Source of the DNA: Azospirillum lipoferum
Lineage (GTDB): Bacteria > Pseudomonadota > Alphaproteobacteria > Azospirillales > Azospirillaceae
Reading direction: 5' to 3'
NCBI RefSeq assembly: GCF_024170005.1
Contig: NZ_JALJXJ010000015.1
Span: 62,001-126,000 of the forward strand
DNA: 64,000 nucleotides
Each line of letters opens with the position of its first letter. Position 1 is the first letter of the stretch. The notes beneath the pieces are model-generated. The model worked only from the letters and a program-made list of their open reading frames with translations, did not search any database and had not been told where the DNA came from. Shown here in pieces: positions 10,401 through 17,855 of the stretch. The position numbers and the translations under genes were made by a program.

Positions 10401-10598
10401 CGGCTGCGCGACGGTGGCGGCCATGGTCTCCGGGCTGGCGCCGGGCAGCGAGGCCGAGACCTGGATGGTGGGGAAGTCGACCCGCGGCAGCGGGGCCACC
10501 GGCAGGAACGGATAGGCCGCGACGCCCGCCAGCAGCAGCCCGATCATCAGGAGGGCGGTGGCGACGGGCCGGCGGATGAAGGGGGCCGACAGGTTCAT
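7494..10598 (-). CDS. RND-family multidrug efflux permease, MdtB/MdtC type
   Basis: This 1034-residue protein starts NLSAPFIRRPVATALLMIG, the typical MdtB/MdtC beginning, and has the TM4 proton-relay motif VGFVVDDAIVMVENIHRHIEEG. MdtBC pumps usually have two permeases; here only one is present, so it may act as a homotrimer. The gene overlaps the upstream adaptor by four bases (ATGA), giving a two-gene operon on the minus strand. It ends about 110 bp from the convergent MgtC gene, with an IS-end relic between. Confidence 0.92.
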   Translation of the reverse strand: MNLSAPFIRRPVATALLMIGLLLAGVAAYPFLPVAPLPRVDFPTIQVSASLPGASPETMAATVAQPLERQFSQIAGVTQLTSTSALGSTQITVQFDLDRNIDGAAQDIQTAISAATGQLPKSLPSPPSYRKVNPADSPVLILGVRSDLLPITQVDEYADTMLAQQISQVPGVSQVSIGGEQKPAVRIQADPAKLAGLGLSLEDLRGVIVSATVNSAKGSINGPDRSFTLYDNDQITAAQPWNDVIIAYHNGAPVRIGDIGRAVDGPENTQLAAWQNGRPGVLLTVYKQPGANVIDTVDRIKQLLPQLQAAIPPAVHVDIMSDRTQTIRASVADVQFTLALTIALVVMVIFLFLRSAMATLIPGVTVPLSLAATLGLMYVCGYSLDNLSLMALTIAVGFVVDDAIVMVENIHRHIEEGVPPLQAALTGSREIGFTILSISLSLMAVFIPLLLMGGIVGRLFREFAVTVTMTIAVSALVSLTLTPMMGARLLKDERHRTHGRFYRAIEGGFDALLAGYRTTLDIVLRHQPVTLLAFVASVALTGWMFAEIPKGFFPQQDTGLIMGTSEGPQDASFAIMSRLQQQLGAVIGADPDVATWVGSVGAGGGQSVNTGRFFITLKPRNERTATADQVISRLRRQTAAVEGIRLYLQAAQDLRVGGRSSRALYQYTLQDADLEELDDWAPKVLDRLKTLPELRDLSSDQQTAATTATLTIDRDQAARFGIQPQLIDDTLYDAFGQRQVTQYFTQTNSYHVVLEVSPDLQGLPATLRQIYLRSPATGQPVPLSTLVKVSTRPIAALTINHQGQFPAVTLSFNLAQGVSLGQATTAIDEAMRALGTPAALAGSFQGTAQAFQQSLSSEPYLIAAALVAVYIILGVLYESTIHPLTILSTLPSAGLGALGTLWLGGFGFDVIGLIGLILLVGIVKKNGIMMVDFAIAAERERNMAPQDAIREACLRRFRPILMTTMAALLGGVPLMLGAGTGSELRQPLGYSMVGGLLVSQLLTLYTTPVIYLAFDRLTRRPARAVPARVAGRLG

Positions 10599-11803
10599 CG
10601 TGCCGGCCCTCCCTGTGCGACGCTCTGCCCGACCAGGAGCGGCTGGTCGGCTGGCCGGGCGTCGACGCGGGCGCCCGGCTGAACCTTGAGCTGGCCGGAA
10701 ACCACCACGCGCTCGCCCTCCTTCAGGCCGTCGGTGATGACGGCGATCTGGGGCCCCAGACGCGCGGCCTTCACGGTGCGCAGTTCCACGCGCTCATCCG
10801 GAGCGGCGACCACGTAAACATAGAGGCCGGAGGCGCCACGCTGCACCGCGGCGGACGGGACGGTCAGCGCTCCATGGTCGGTATGCAGCAACACCTCCGC
10901 CGCAACGAACTCGCCGGGCCACAGCGCGTTGTCGGCATTCGGGAACAGCGCCTTCATGCGGATGGTGCCCGTGGCCGGATCGACCTGGTTGTCGATCACC
11001 TTCAGCACGCCGTCCTTCAGGTGCCGCTGATTGTCGCGACTGTTGATCGAGACGGCGACCGTACCCCGGGCCATCGCTTCGACAATGTCGTGCAGCCGGT
11101 CTTCCGGCAGCGTGAAAACGACGGTGATCGGGTCCGTCTGCGTCACCACCAGGATCCCGTTGGCGTCGGTGGCATGGACGATGTTTCCCGGGTCGACGAG
11201 CCCAAAGCCGGCCCGGCCGCCGATGGGCGAACGGATGAGGGTGTAGCCGAGTTGCACCTGGGCATTGTCGATGAGCGCCTGGTCGCCCTTGATCTGCGCC
11301 TGGAGCTGCGCGACCTCCGCCTTCTGGGTGTCGGCCTGCTGGCGCGAGGAGAAGTCCCGTTGCGCCAGCGCCTCGTAGCGGGTGAGATCGCGTTGCGCAT
11401 TGGCGAGCTGCGCCTCGTCCTGTGCCTTTTTGGCGGTGGCTTGGTCGAGCGTCGCCTGGAAGGGCCGCGGATCGATCTGCACCAGCGGGTCGCCGGCCTT
11501 GATCGTCTGCCCTTCGGTGAAGAAGGCATTCTGCAGTTCGCCGTCGACGCGGGAGCGGATCGTCACCGTGCTGACGGCCTGCACCGTGCCGATGCCTTGC
11601 AGCCACAGCGGGACGTCCTGCCGCGTTACGGGGGCGACGGTCACCGGTACGGGCTGCTGCTGCGATGGCGCCGCCGCCTTGGCCGGACGATCCGCGCTCT
11701 GGCCCCACAGGGAGCCGGCAAACACGACCCCGGCGAGGACGCCGGCGACGGTCAGGCTTCGCACCGCCGTAAGGGCCCTCGCTGAACGTGACGACTGATC
11801 CAT
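10595..11803 (-). CDS. RND efflux periplasmic adaptor, MdtA type
   Basis: The 402-residue protein has an N-terminal membrane anchor (AVRSLTVAGVLAGVVFAG) and then the adaptor plan: lipoyl halves (STVTIRSRVDGELQNAFFTEG and TLIRSPIGGRAGFGLVDPG), a coiled-coil hairpin, beta-barrel and membrane-proximal domain. It matches the MdtA class paired with MdtB/C permeases. It is first in the minus-strand operon and overlaps the permease start. No regulator is adjacent; the 300 bp upstream region ends at an IS element, which may have removed or altered its original control region. Confidence 0.9.
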   Translation of the reverse strand: MDQSSRSARALTAVRSLTVAGVLAGVVFAGSLWGQSADRPAKAAAPSQQQPVPVTVAPVTRQDVPLWLQGIGTVQAVSTVTIRSRVDGELQNAFFTEGQTIKAGDPLVQIDPRPFQATLDQATAKKAQDEAQLANAQRDLTRYEALAQRDFSSRQQADTQKAEVAQLQAQIKGDQALIDNAQVQLGYTLIRSPIGGRAGFGLVDPGNIVHATDANGILVVTQTDPITVVFTLPEDRLHDIVEAMARGTVAVSINSRDNQRHLKDGVLKVIDNQVDPATGTIRMKALFPNADNALWPGEFVAAEVLLHTDHGALTVPSAAVQRGASGLYVYVVAAPDERVELRTVKAARLGPQIAVITDGLKEGERVVVSGQLKVQPGARVDARPADQPLLVGQSVAQGGPAR

Positions 11804-12164
11804 AGCGCTGACCTTTCCGCAGGAAAGCCGGGCGAAGCTCGATCACCACAGCACTATGCGGCATGCGGATAGCCGCCGCCTTTCTGCCGGATGAATTCCG
11901 TGCAAGGGAGCCGCCGCAGAGTCTGCCAGGGACGATCCGCGGGCATCGTCAAGTTGAATTTGGTCGACCGGTCCAGAAACTTGACCTGGCAGCCATGGTG
12001 TTCCATTTCCTCCAATAAAACCATCAACTGCACATAGTAATACCGGCGGCTTTAGATATTGACCGCCGCCCATGACCGGAGAAACCACGCTCCGCCATCG
12101 CGCTCCACAGGATCAGGACATTGATCCCGGAATAGCGGCGACCGCTGACCGCATTGCGGGGCAG
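11804..12164. other. Intergenic region between the efflux operon and the IS6 element
   Basis: No convincing gene is seen. A purine-rich stretch just upstream of 11803 on the minus strand could serve as ribosome binding site, and the efflux promoter should lie here. The right edge abuts the IS; no 8-bp target duplication joins it to the other side (CGGGGCAG against AGGCGTAG), so host sequence was probably lost here. Confidence 0.5.
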
Positions 12165-12969
12165 GGCATTGTCACGCCAACCTTGGCGGCGGCCAAGCGG
12201 TGAGGGTACGTTCCTCCGATGACGCCGATCTCGTATGCCCGCCACCAGTTTCCCCCCGCGATCATCCAGCACGCGATCTGGCTGTATCTCCGGTTCGCTC
12301 TGAGCTACCGGGACGTCGAGGAACTGCTGGCCGAACGCGGCGTAGAGGTGTCCTACGAGACCGTCCGCCGCTGGGTCCTGAAGTTCGGGCCGGCCATCGC
12401 CGGCAACCTGCGGGGATTTCGTCCCAAGCCCAGTCCGCGCTGGCATCTGGACGAGATGGTGATCAGGGTGAGCGGCCGGCTCATGTACTTGTGGCGGGCC
12501 GTCGATGATGAAGGCGAGGTGTTGAAGGTGCTCGTCCAGCGCCGACGCGACAAGGCTGCGGCTTTGAAGGTGATGCGCAAGCTGCTGAAGAAGTATGGCT
12601 TCGCCCCCATCCAGGTCACGACCGACAAGCTCCGGTCCTACAGGGCCGCCTTCCGCGAAATCGGTCTGACGGCCCATCATGAACAAGGGCGGCGAACGAA
12701 CAACCGGGCCGAAGTCTCGCACCAGCCGGTGCGGCGACGAGAGCGGAAGATGCGGCGGTTCAAATCGCCCGCGTCCGCTCAGCGCTTCGTTTCCCTGCAC
12801 GCCGCCGTCTACAACTGCTTCAACCTCCAACGCCACCTGGTCTCCCGCCGAACCCTGCGCACCTTCCGGGCGCAGGCCAGGGCCGACTGGCAGGCAGCGA
12901 CCGCTGCGGCGTGAGCCTGTCGGGAAATCGAAGCATGCTGCGCGCCGGCCCAGTTTTCGTGACAAAGCC
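12165..12969 (+). mobile_element. IS6-family insertion sequence, complete
   Basis: An 805-bp element has imperfect terminal inverted repeats: 12165-12181 and the complement of 12953-12969 agree at 14 of 17 bases (GGCATTGTCACGCCAAC against GGCTTTGTCACGAAAAC). One transposase gene fills it. Length and arrangement are normal for IS6. Flanking octamers differ, as expected after replicative transposition with adjacent deletion. Host DNA is on the left and prophage remnant A on the right. Confidence 0.85.
12219..12914 (+). CDS. IS6-family DDE transposase
   Basis: The 231-residue protein has the short IS6 layout: an N-terminal helix-turn-helix (SYRDVEELLAERGVEVSYET) and a DDE catalytic core. The core shows Asp in WHLDE (about residue 75), Asp in TTDKLRSY (about 133) and Glu in NNRAEVSHQPVRRRERKMRR (about 163). 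All key residues and the full length are present, so it may be active. IS6 enzymes move by replicative transposition and form cointegrates, which can delete neighbouring DNA; that fits the truncated prophage on its right. Confidence 0.9.
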   Translation: MTPISYARHQFPPAIIQHAIWLYLRFALSYRDVEELLAERGVEVSYETVRRWVLKFGPAIAGNLRGFRPKPSPRWHLDEMVIRVSGRLMYLWRAVDDEGEVLKVLVQRRRDKAAALKVMRKLLKKYGFAPIQVTTDKLRSYRAAFREIGLTAHHEQGRRTNNRAEVSHQPVRRRERKMRRFKSPASAQRFVSLHAAVYNCFNLQRHLVSRRTLRTFRAQARADWQAATAAA

Positions 12970-13099
12970 AGGCGTAGCCCTTGTGTCTGCCCAGCGCTGG
13001 TCAATCAAGGTCGCTGTGGCGCGGTGGCAGGCGGCGTGTGGGCTTGGTGCCGATGGTATGGTCGGCCAGATGACAGCCACAGTGGTGGGGCTGGGCTGA
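12970..13099 (+). pseudogene. Endolysin C-terminal fragment (peptidoglycan-binding domain) of prophage remnant A
   Basis: Just right of the IS, an open frame running from inside the IS encodes VAVARWQAACGLGADGMVG followed by TVVGLG and a stop. This looks like the end of a PG_binding domain of phage lysozymes. The catalytic N-terminus is missing, cut off by the IS. In prophage B the endolysin occupies the same relative place before a small structural gene and the holin, which supports the reading. Confidence 0.55.
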
Positions 13100-13270
13100 T
13101 GCACTCCTAACCACCAGCATCGCACAGGTAGAGCCTAATATCCTTTTTTAGGATTTTTATCTTTACAGGAGTGCGCCTGGAGGGCACTTTCTATCTGCGC
13201 ATGTTGCAGAGGCTGGCCAGCCTTCGTCCACTAGACATCGTCACCCTACCGATGTAGCGGAGAATTGTTC

Positions 13271-14110
13271 ATGGCTGTTCAGACCTTCAACCCTACCGAC
13301 CTGTCCCAATCCGCTGCTAACTGGGCCGTTTCCCAACGGATCGTCGGGAATTTTGCGCCTCATGCGCAGGTAACGCCGAACCTGACCCTGGCGCTCGACC
13401 CCGGCAATCTGCTGAACGGCACCACCCTGATCGAGGTGAATGCCCAATCCGTCGGTCCCTTCGCACCCCCGGCCAGCGGTTTCCGCATCGACCGCGTGGT
13501 GGTGGACCGCAGCACCGGTGCCGCAGCCATTGTCACCGGTGCAGCCAACAGCCTGACGCCACCGGCAATCCCGACTGGCAAGCTGCCGATAGCCCGCGTC
13601 ATGCTGCTTCCCACCACCGATGCAATTATCAACGAATTGATCGTGGACGAACGGGCATTGATCGATCTGACGCCGCCAGTATCCAACCTCGTCATCTGCC
13701 GGGCAACGCTCGGCGGTGTCGATCAGACAGGGATTGCCACCGGCACCTATACCAAGATTGCTCTCTCTACCCTGGACTTCAATGTCGGCAACGCCTTCGA
13801 CGTGACAACCAACCGCTTCTCGCCCTCAGTCGCTGGTTACTATGACGTATCGGCACAGGTGGTGGTCGAGATCCCGAACGGAACCTATGTTGGGATCGCG
13901 ATCCGAAAAAATGGAGGCGCCTACGTGGCAAATGCCACAGCATCAGTAGCGGTACCTGCATTGCTGCATGCATTCGCACAGATAAACGACATCGTTTATC
14001 TCAACGGTACTACGGACTATCTGGACGTTCTAGGCGCTCAATTCACCGGCTCAAGCAGAAGCTTCAACGGAAGGAGCGACCTTACGTACTTTTCCGCCAG
14101 CCGCATCTAG
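13271..14110 (+). CDS. Phage structural protein with C1q/TNF-like C-terminal domain (remnant A)
   Basis: The 279-residue protein starts at an ATG with GGAG about nine bases upstream. The N-terminal half is beta-rich without a family I recognise. The C-terminal ~110 residues fit the bacterial/phage C1q-like jelly-roll: FSPSVAGYYDVSAQVVVEI, a repeated IRKNGGAY turn, and a final SDLTYFSASRI strand. Such domains form trimeric tips of tail fibres or decoration proteins. It lies between the broken endolysin and broken holin of remnant A. The frame is intact, unlike its neighbours. A role as receptor-binding or capsid fibre is inferred. Confidence 0.55.
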   Translation: MAVQTFNPTDLSQSAANWAVSQRIVGNFAPHAQVTPNLTLALDPGNLLNGTTLIEVNAQSVGPFAPPASGFRIDRVVVDRSTGAAAIVTGAANSLTPPAIPTGKLPIARVMLLPTTDAIINELIVDERALIDLTPPVSNLVICRATLGGVDQTGIATGTYTKIALSTLDFNVGNAFDVTTNRFSPSVAGYYDVSAQVVVEIPNGTYVGIAIRKNGGAYVANATASVAVPALLHAFAQINDIVYLNGTTDYLDVLGAQFTGSSRSFNGRSDLTYFSASRI

Positions 14111-14342
14111 CCACGTCCTCTGCCTTTGAATGAAGGTGGTATGGCGCCATACTTAGACCCCCATTTTACATTCGACCATTAACCCACTCCAGCAAAACGT
14201 AGGCACGCCGTCGCCGTCTGCCCGAACAGCTTTAGCGGTGGTGCGGCACGGCTGTGCCAAGCAGCTACTGAAGCGTCAGCACTTCGCCCGCGCGCCATCC
14301 CGGCCGCGGGCTTTTTCGTGCCCACAAGGAGGAGCAATCATC

Positions 14343-14728
14343 GTGGCCGTCGCCATCTCCCTCATCACCGCCCTGACCCCGCTGCTGGCGGACCTGCTCG
14401 ACAAGATCCCCGACCCGGACGCCAAGGCGAAGGCGACCGCGGCGGCGAACGCCTAGATCGTCGCCATGCTTCAGAGCGGCGACGCGGCGCAGTTCGGCGG
14501 AGGCTGCCAACCCGAACCTGTTCGTCTCCGGCTGTCGGCTGGGTCTGCATCCTGGGCCTGCTGGTCCAGACCGTCGGCTATCCGCTGATGGGGTGGGCGC
14601 TGTCGATCTGGGCGCCCGGCATGCCGATGCCGCAGATCGACACCGACACGCTGATGGGGCTGCTGGTGCCGATGCTGGGGTTGGCTGGATACCGAACCTT
14701 CGAGAAGGTCAAGGGGGTGGCGCGTTGA
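14343..14728 (+). pseudogene. Broken 3TM holin gene of remnant A
   Basis: This is a close copy of the intact holin at 60220-60627. It keeps the Shine-Dalgarno (AAGGAGGAG) and a GTG start, then reads VAVAISLITALTPLLADLL. It hits TAG at 14454 where the intact copy has AAG, and short deletions near 14494-14535 disrupt the frame before the conserved end YPLMGWALSIWAPGMPMPQI and GYRTFEKVKGVAR. The gene cannot make a full holin. Confidence 0.85.
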
Positions 14729-14906
14729 CACGGCAAAGGGCGTCTCGATGCGGGACGGCCTGTCGCCACATCCGCCACAGGCCCATGCGGGCACGTTCGG
14801 GCGGGCTAGGATTTCTGCGGGTTAGAGCAGACACAGCAAAACAGGCGTAAAAGCCCGAGTGACTTCGCCTGCACCAACCAACCCGCTGATTTTAAATGAG
14901 GGAGGG

Positions 14907-14956
14907 TGGTGCCCAGGGACGGAGTCGAACCGCCGACACGGGGATTTTCAGTCCCC
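14907..14956 (-). other. att core: 3' half of tRNA-Phe(GAA), left end of prophage B
   Basis: On the minus strand this reads the anticodon stem-loop (GGGGA-CTGAAAA-TCCCC, anticodon GAA), variable loop, T-arm with TTCGACT, acceptor 3' strand CCTGGGC and ACCA. The D-arm and 5' acceptor strand are absent upstream, so it is a 3' fragment, not a working gene. Bases 14907-14952 equal 60830-60875 exactly (46 bp), defining the crossover core. Integrase begins 82 bp to the right. Confidence 0.85.
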
Positions 14957-15015
14957 ACAGGGATTTTTATTTCGATCAGGCAAATCAATACTTCCAGGGC
15001 TTGGCTTTAGTCTCT

Positions 15016-15033
15016 CGCCACAAATCCGCCACA
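15016..15033. repeat. Integrase arm-type repeats, integrase side of att core
   Basis: Two CGCCACA heptamers (15016-15022 and 15027-15033) lie 11 bp apart between the att core and the integrase gene. The same heptamer occurs four times on the other side of the core in the phage (60663-60702) and twice in remnant A (14764-14779). Placement either side of the core at about helical-turn spacing is what arm sites of a lambda-like integrase look like. Binding is inferred. Confidence 0.5.
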
Positions 15034-15038
15034 GCGAG

Positions 15039-16133
15039 TTATCGCAGCCCTTCCCGGAGAACGTGGCCGTAGACCCTCAGCGTGAAGCCGGCGTCGGCGT
15101 GCCCGGCCTGTTCGCTCACGACTTGGATGCTCTCGCCTGCCGCCAGCCGCTCGGAAATGCGGTAGTGGCGTAGCGAGTAGAGCGGGTATCGGCCCTCCAG
15201 TCCAGCGTCTTCCAGCACTGCGCTCCAGGCGCGGGCGGTCAGGTTGCTCAGCGACACCGGCGCGCCGTTCCGTGTCGGAAACACCAGCGCATGCGGGTTC
15301 TTGCTCGGCGGCTGCCGGATCATCAGCCACTCCGCCAGCACGTCGAACAGCAGCTCGGGCGCGTCGATCATCCGATAGGCGTTCGCCGTCTTCGGCGCGC
15401 CGATCAGCCCGTCTTCGTCCGCCCCCTGGATCACCCGGACCTGCCCGCGGCTCGGGTGGAGACCGGTTTCGGCCAAGGCGCGAACCTCCGATGGCCGGGC
15501 GCCACTCCAGCGAAGCGTCGTCAGCATGGCGTAGAAGCGTTGCCAGTCCCGATCATCCCGGCGTTGCCGCAGCGCGCGTTCGATGGCCTGCATCTCGCGG
15601 ATGGTGGGGATCTGGGGGCGGCGCTGACGCCGGTTGCTGTCCACGATGGAGACGTCTGCCGCCGGGTTGAGGACCATCTGCCCGCGCAGGCGTGCCTCCG
15701 CCAGGGCGGACCGGAGGTCGGTCAGGCACTTCTTGGCGGTCGGCCTGGCGCAGCGCTTCAGCAGCTCGTCGCGGAACTCGACCACGCGCGGCGTCGTGAG
15801 CTGCGCCAGGAGAACATCACCCAGCAGGGGTCTGATGTGGTTCTTGGCCCGCTCCTTGTACTTTCGCAGCGTAGCCGGGGATACCGGTTCCCGACCGTGC
15901 CGACCCACGGTCTCGACCGTCTCGATCCAGGCGTCCAGGGCCTTGTCGACGGTGATGCTGTCGCGCTCATGGATGTGGCGACCGTCCGCCACCTCGCCGC
16001 CGATCCGGCCGGTGAAAGCCTTGGCGGCCTTCAGGGTGGGGAAGGACTTGTAGCGATAGGCGCCCCCGGCATCCTTGTAACGCACCTGATAGCTGACACC
16101 GGCCGGGCCGGTGCGCTTCCTGATGTCGGTCAT
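15039..16133 (-). CDS. int: Tyrosine recombinase, phage integrase
   Basis: The 364-residue enzyme has an N-terminal arm-binding region (YQVRYKDAGGAYRYKSF), a SAM-like core-binding domain (about residues 62-150) and a catalytic domain. Catalytic residues visible are Arg213 (SGARPSEVRAL), Lys248 (PKTANAYR), Arg322-His323 (YSLRHYRIS, with the usual first His of HxLR replaced by Tyr-Ser), His345 (AGHADAGF) and the nucleophile Tyr355 (RVYGH). It sits next to the tRNA-Phe att core, as expected for site-specific integration and excision. It overlaps the upstream excisionase-like gene by four bases. Confidence 0.95.
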   Translation of the reverse strand: MTDIRKRTGPAGVSYQVRYKDAGGAYRYKSFPTLKAAKAFTGRIGGEVADGRHIHERDSITVDKALDAWIETVETVGRHGREPVSPATLRKYKERAKNHIRPLLGDVLLAQLTTPRVVEFRDELLKRCARPTAKKCLTDLRSALAEARLRGQMVLNPAADVSIVDSNRRQRRPQIPTIREMQAIERALRQRRDDRDWQRFYAMLTTLRWSGARPSEVRALAETGLHPSRGQVRVIQGADEDGLIGAPKTANAYRMIDAPELLFDVLAEWLMIRQPPSKNPHALVFPTRNGAPVSLSNLTARAWSAVLEDAGLEGRYPLYSLRHYRISERLAAGESIQVVSEQAGHADAGFTLRVYGHVLREGLR

Positions 16134-16387
16134 CTGGCGTGACGCTCCTCAGCCCGCCGGGCCCTGGCTGTCTGCGGAGCGACGGCATCCCGGCTGGGGT
16201 ACAGTTTCTCCAGGTCGGATTGCCGCACGATCAGGCATTTGCGGATCGGGCACTTCACGGCGGGGATCACACGCTTTCCTTCGGCGTCCGGCTCCATCGC
16301 CCGGCGAACCTGTCGGTCGTTCAGGGTGACGCCGCGTTCGGCCAGCCGTTCGCGGACCTGCTGGCGGTCCAGATACTTCTCAACCAT
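16130..16387 (-). CDS. Excisionase-like small DNA-binding protein
   Basis: This 85-residue protein begins YLDRQQVRERLAERGVTLNDRQVRRAME, a winged-helix/MerR-like fold of the AlpA/excisionase type, and ends in a basic tail. Its stop overlaps the integrase start (ATGA), the usual xis-int coupling. It probably bends DNA at the att arms and sets the direction of recombination, or regulates int. The function rests on fold and position. Confidence 0.6.
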   Translation of the reverse strand: MVEKYLDRQQVRERLAERGVTLNDRQVRRAMEPDAEGKRVIPAVKCPIRKCLIVRQSDLEKLYPSRDAVAPQTARARRAEERHAR

Positions 16388-16423
16388 TCGCTTTCTCTCC
16401 CACGCGCTTTCCCTGTGCCTCGG

Positions 16424-16672
16424 TCACGCCGGTTCCTGTTCGCTGAGGGTCATCATCCGGAGGAAGGCGGCCATGTCGCGGTCGACCAGGGCCGGCACGC
16501 CGCCATGCCGGGCTTCGGCCAGCCGGCGGTGCGCCTCGATCAGCCTCTCCCGGTTCTCCGGGCTTGGGTCCTCGTCGAAGACGAGGGCGGCCTCATACTT
16601 CGCCTTGGCCGCCTCCACTCGGTCCGCGTCGCTGACCAGCCGGCGGGGGAAGGCGATGATCGTGGCGGTCAT
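16424..16672 (-). CDS. Small hypothetical phage protein
   Basis: The 82-residue protein starts MTATIIAFPRRLVSDADRVE and is mostly charged helix with no known motif. A strong AGGAGGTG precedes the start, which overlaps the stop of the upstream gene by four bases, so it belongs to the minus-strand early operon running from about 21.3 kb to the integrase. Function unknown. Confidence 0.6.
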   Translation of the reverse strand: MTATIIAFPRRLVSDADRVEAAKAKYEAALVFDEDPSPENRERLIEAHRRLAEARHGGVPALVDRDMAAFLRMMTLSEQEPA

Positions 16673-17382
16673 CGCACCTCCTTCAGCCAGGACGGCACGT
16701 CGCAGTGGACCATCCCGGCCAGCCGGGCGAGGCGGCGGTAAACCGGCCGTTCCCCGATCCAGTCCCGCACCCAGGTCCCGCGGTGGGGCAGCAGCCAAGC
16801 CCGGCCGGCGGCGCGCCAATCGTCGTGCATGGTCAGGGCGTAGAAGGCCGCCGGCTCCAGCCGGTCGACCTCCGTCTCGCCCAGGTTCTCCAGCATCGCC
16901 GTGACGATGCTGCTCAAGGTGACGCCGACCATCGGGCGGGGAGCCGAGGCCAATCCCGCGATCTGCCGCTCGATCAGGATCAGGAAATCGCCGGCCCGGT
17001 CGAACCAGCATCCGGAGTCGGTCAGCAGCGACACCCATTCGTCGGTGATGTCGCGCAAGCTGACGGTCTCCGCTCCGTGGTCGATGGTCCGGTCGGAGGG
17101 GATGGTGGGATAGAGCGGATCGCGTGGCGGCGGGATCGGAACGGAGGAAGGCTTCCGCCCGCCGAAGCTGGCGACGATGGGGGCCATGTCGCCGCCGGTC
17201 TCCATCAGCGCCCGGAGCGCATCGGTGAAGCCGCGGCGCTGGTCGGGATCGTGGATGCCGAACAGCGTCGCCGTGCCTTCGGCGTCGATCATCGGTTCGG
17301 GCTTGCCGTCGACTTCCATCATCGTGGCGGTGACGAGCACGCCGTAGGGGGTCGCCCATTGCCGGGTCGGTTCATTCATCAC
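16669..17382 (-). CDS. Hypothetical phage early protein
   Basis: The 237-residue protein has no motif I recognise. A central part (VSLRDITDEWVSLLTDSGCWFDRAGDFLILIE) and a C-terminal Trp-rich part (WLLPHRGTWVRDWIGERPVY) suggest a folded soluble protein. Two adjacent Met codons offer the start. It is coupled by short overlaps to genes on both sides in the minus-strand early operon. Confidence 0.65.
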   Translation of the reverse strand: MMNEPTRQWATPYGVLVTATMMEVDGKPEPMIDAEGTATLFGIHDPDQRRGFTDALRALMETGGDMAPIVASFGGRKPSSVPIPPPRDPLYPTIPSDRTIDHGAETVSLRDITDEWVSLLTDSGCWFDRAGDFLILIERQIAGLASAPRPMVGVTLSSIVTAMLENLGETEVDRLEPAAFYALTMHDDWRAAGRAWLLPHRGTWVRDWIGERPVYRRLARLAGMVHCDVPSWLKEVR

Positions 17383-17855
17383 ACAGGCTCCCCGCGTTCC
17401 AATGCTCGCTCCAGGTCGGCGTATTGGCTGGGTTGGGCGATATCGCTATCGGGGACGCAGCCGGCTACGATCCGAAGGCATTCGGGGCTATGGCGGAGCA
17501 CCCACCACCAGAACCGGAAATACAGCTCGCAATGAGCCTCGTCCCGGTCATCGGGGGTGAGTTCCATCCAGCGGGACCGCCAGCCATGCCAGAAGGCGCG
17601 GCTGTGCTTCCGTCCCGGTTCGCGGCTGTCGGGGTTCTCGGCCAGCCGCCGGCCGGCGACGACCTGGGCCTCGTCGAGACGGGCGAGGTCGCACAGCGTG
17701 CGCACCGGGACCTTGATGCCGCGCGCCCACAAGGCGTCATAGCTCGCCAGCGTGGCGGTGTAGTGGGCGGGGGCCTTCGGATATGCCGGCACCGTGTCCA
17801 GGGCACCGATCATGGAGTGCAGGAAGCATCGAGCCTCTTCGCCGGTCTGCATCAC
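17379..17855 (-). CDS. Hypothetical phage early protein
   Basis: The 158-residue soluble protein has aromatic-rich segments (RAFWHGWRSRWMELTPDDRDEAH, then FRFWWWVLRHSPECLRI). I recognise no family. It overlaps the ParB-like gene upstream and the 237-residue gene downstream by about four bases each, so it is part of the same operon. Confidence 0.65.
   Translation of the reverse strand: MMQTGEEARCFLHSMIGALDTVPAYPKAPAHYTATLASYDALWARGIKVPVRTLCDLARLDEAQVVAGRRLAENPDSREPGRKHSRAFWHGWRSRWMELTPDDRDEAHCELYFRFWWWVLRHSPECLRIVAGCVPDSDIAQPSQYADLERALERGEPV

Larger units (their letters stand above)
12970..14952 (+). mobile_element. Right-end remnant of a second prophage (A), tandem to prophage B
   Basis: Endolysin tail, small structural gene, holin and att core occur here in the same order as in 58898-60875. 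The stretch from about 14560 to 14952 is nearly identical to 60480-60875, apart from a 24-bp insertion of CGCCACA repeats in the right copy. This is what the right end of a related phage at the same tRNA site would look like; all its other genes are gone. Confidence 0.75.

Noticed and set aside
14907..14956. Functional tRNA-Phe gene
   Set aside because: The D-arm and 5' acceptor strand are missing; it is only the 3' half kept in att.
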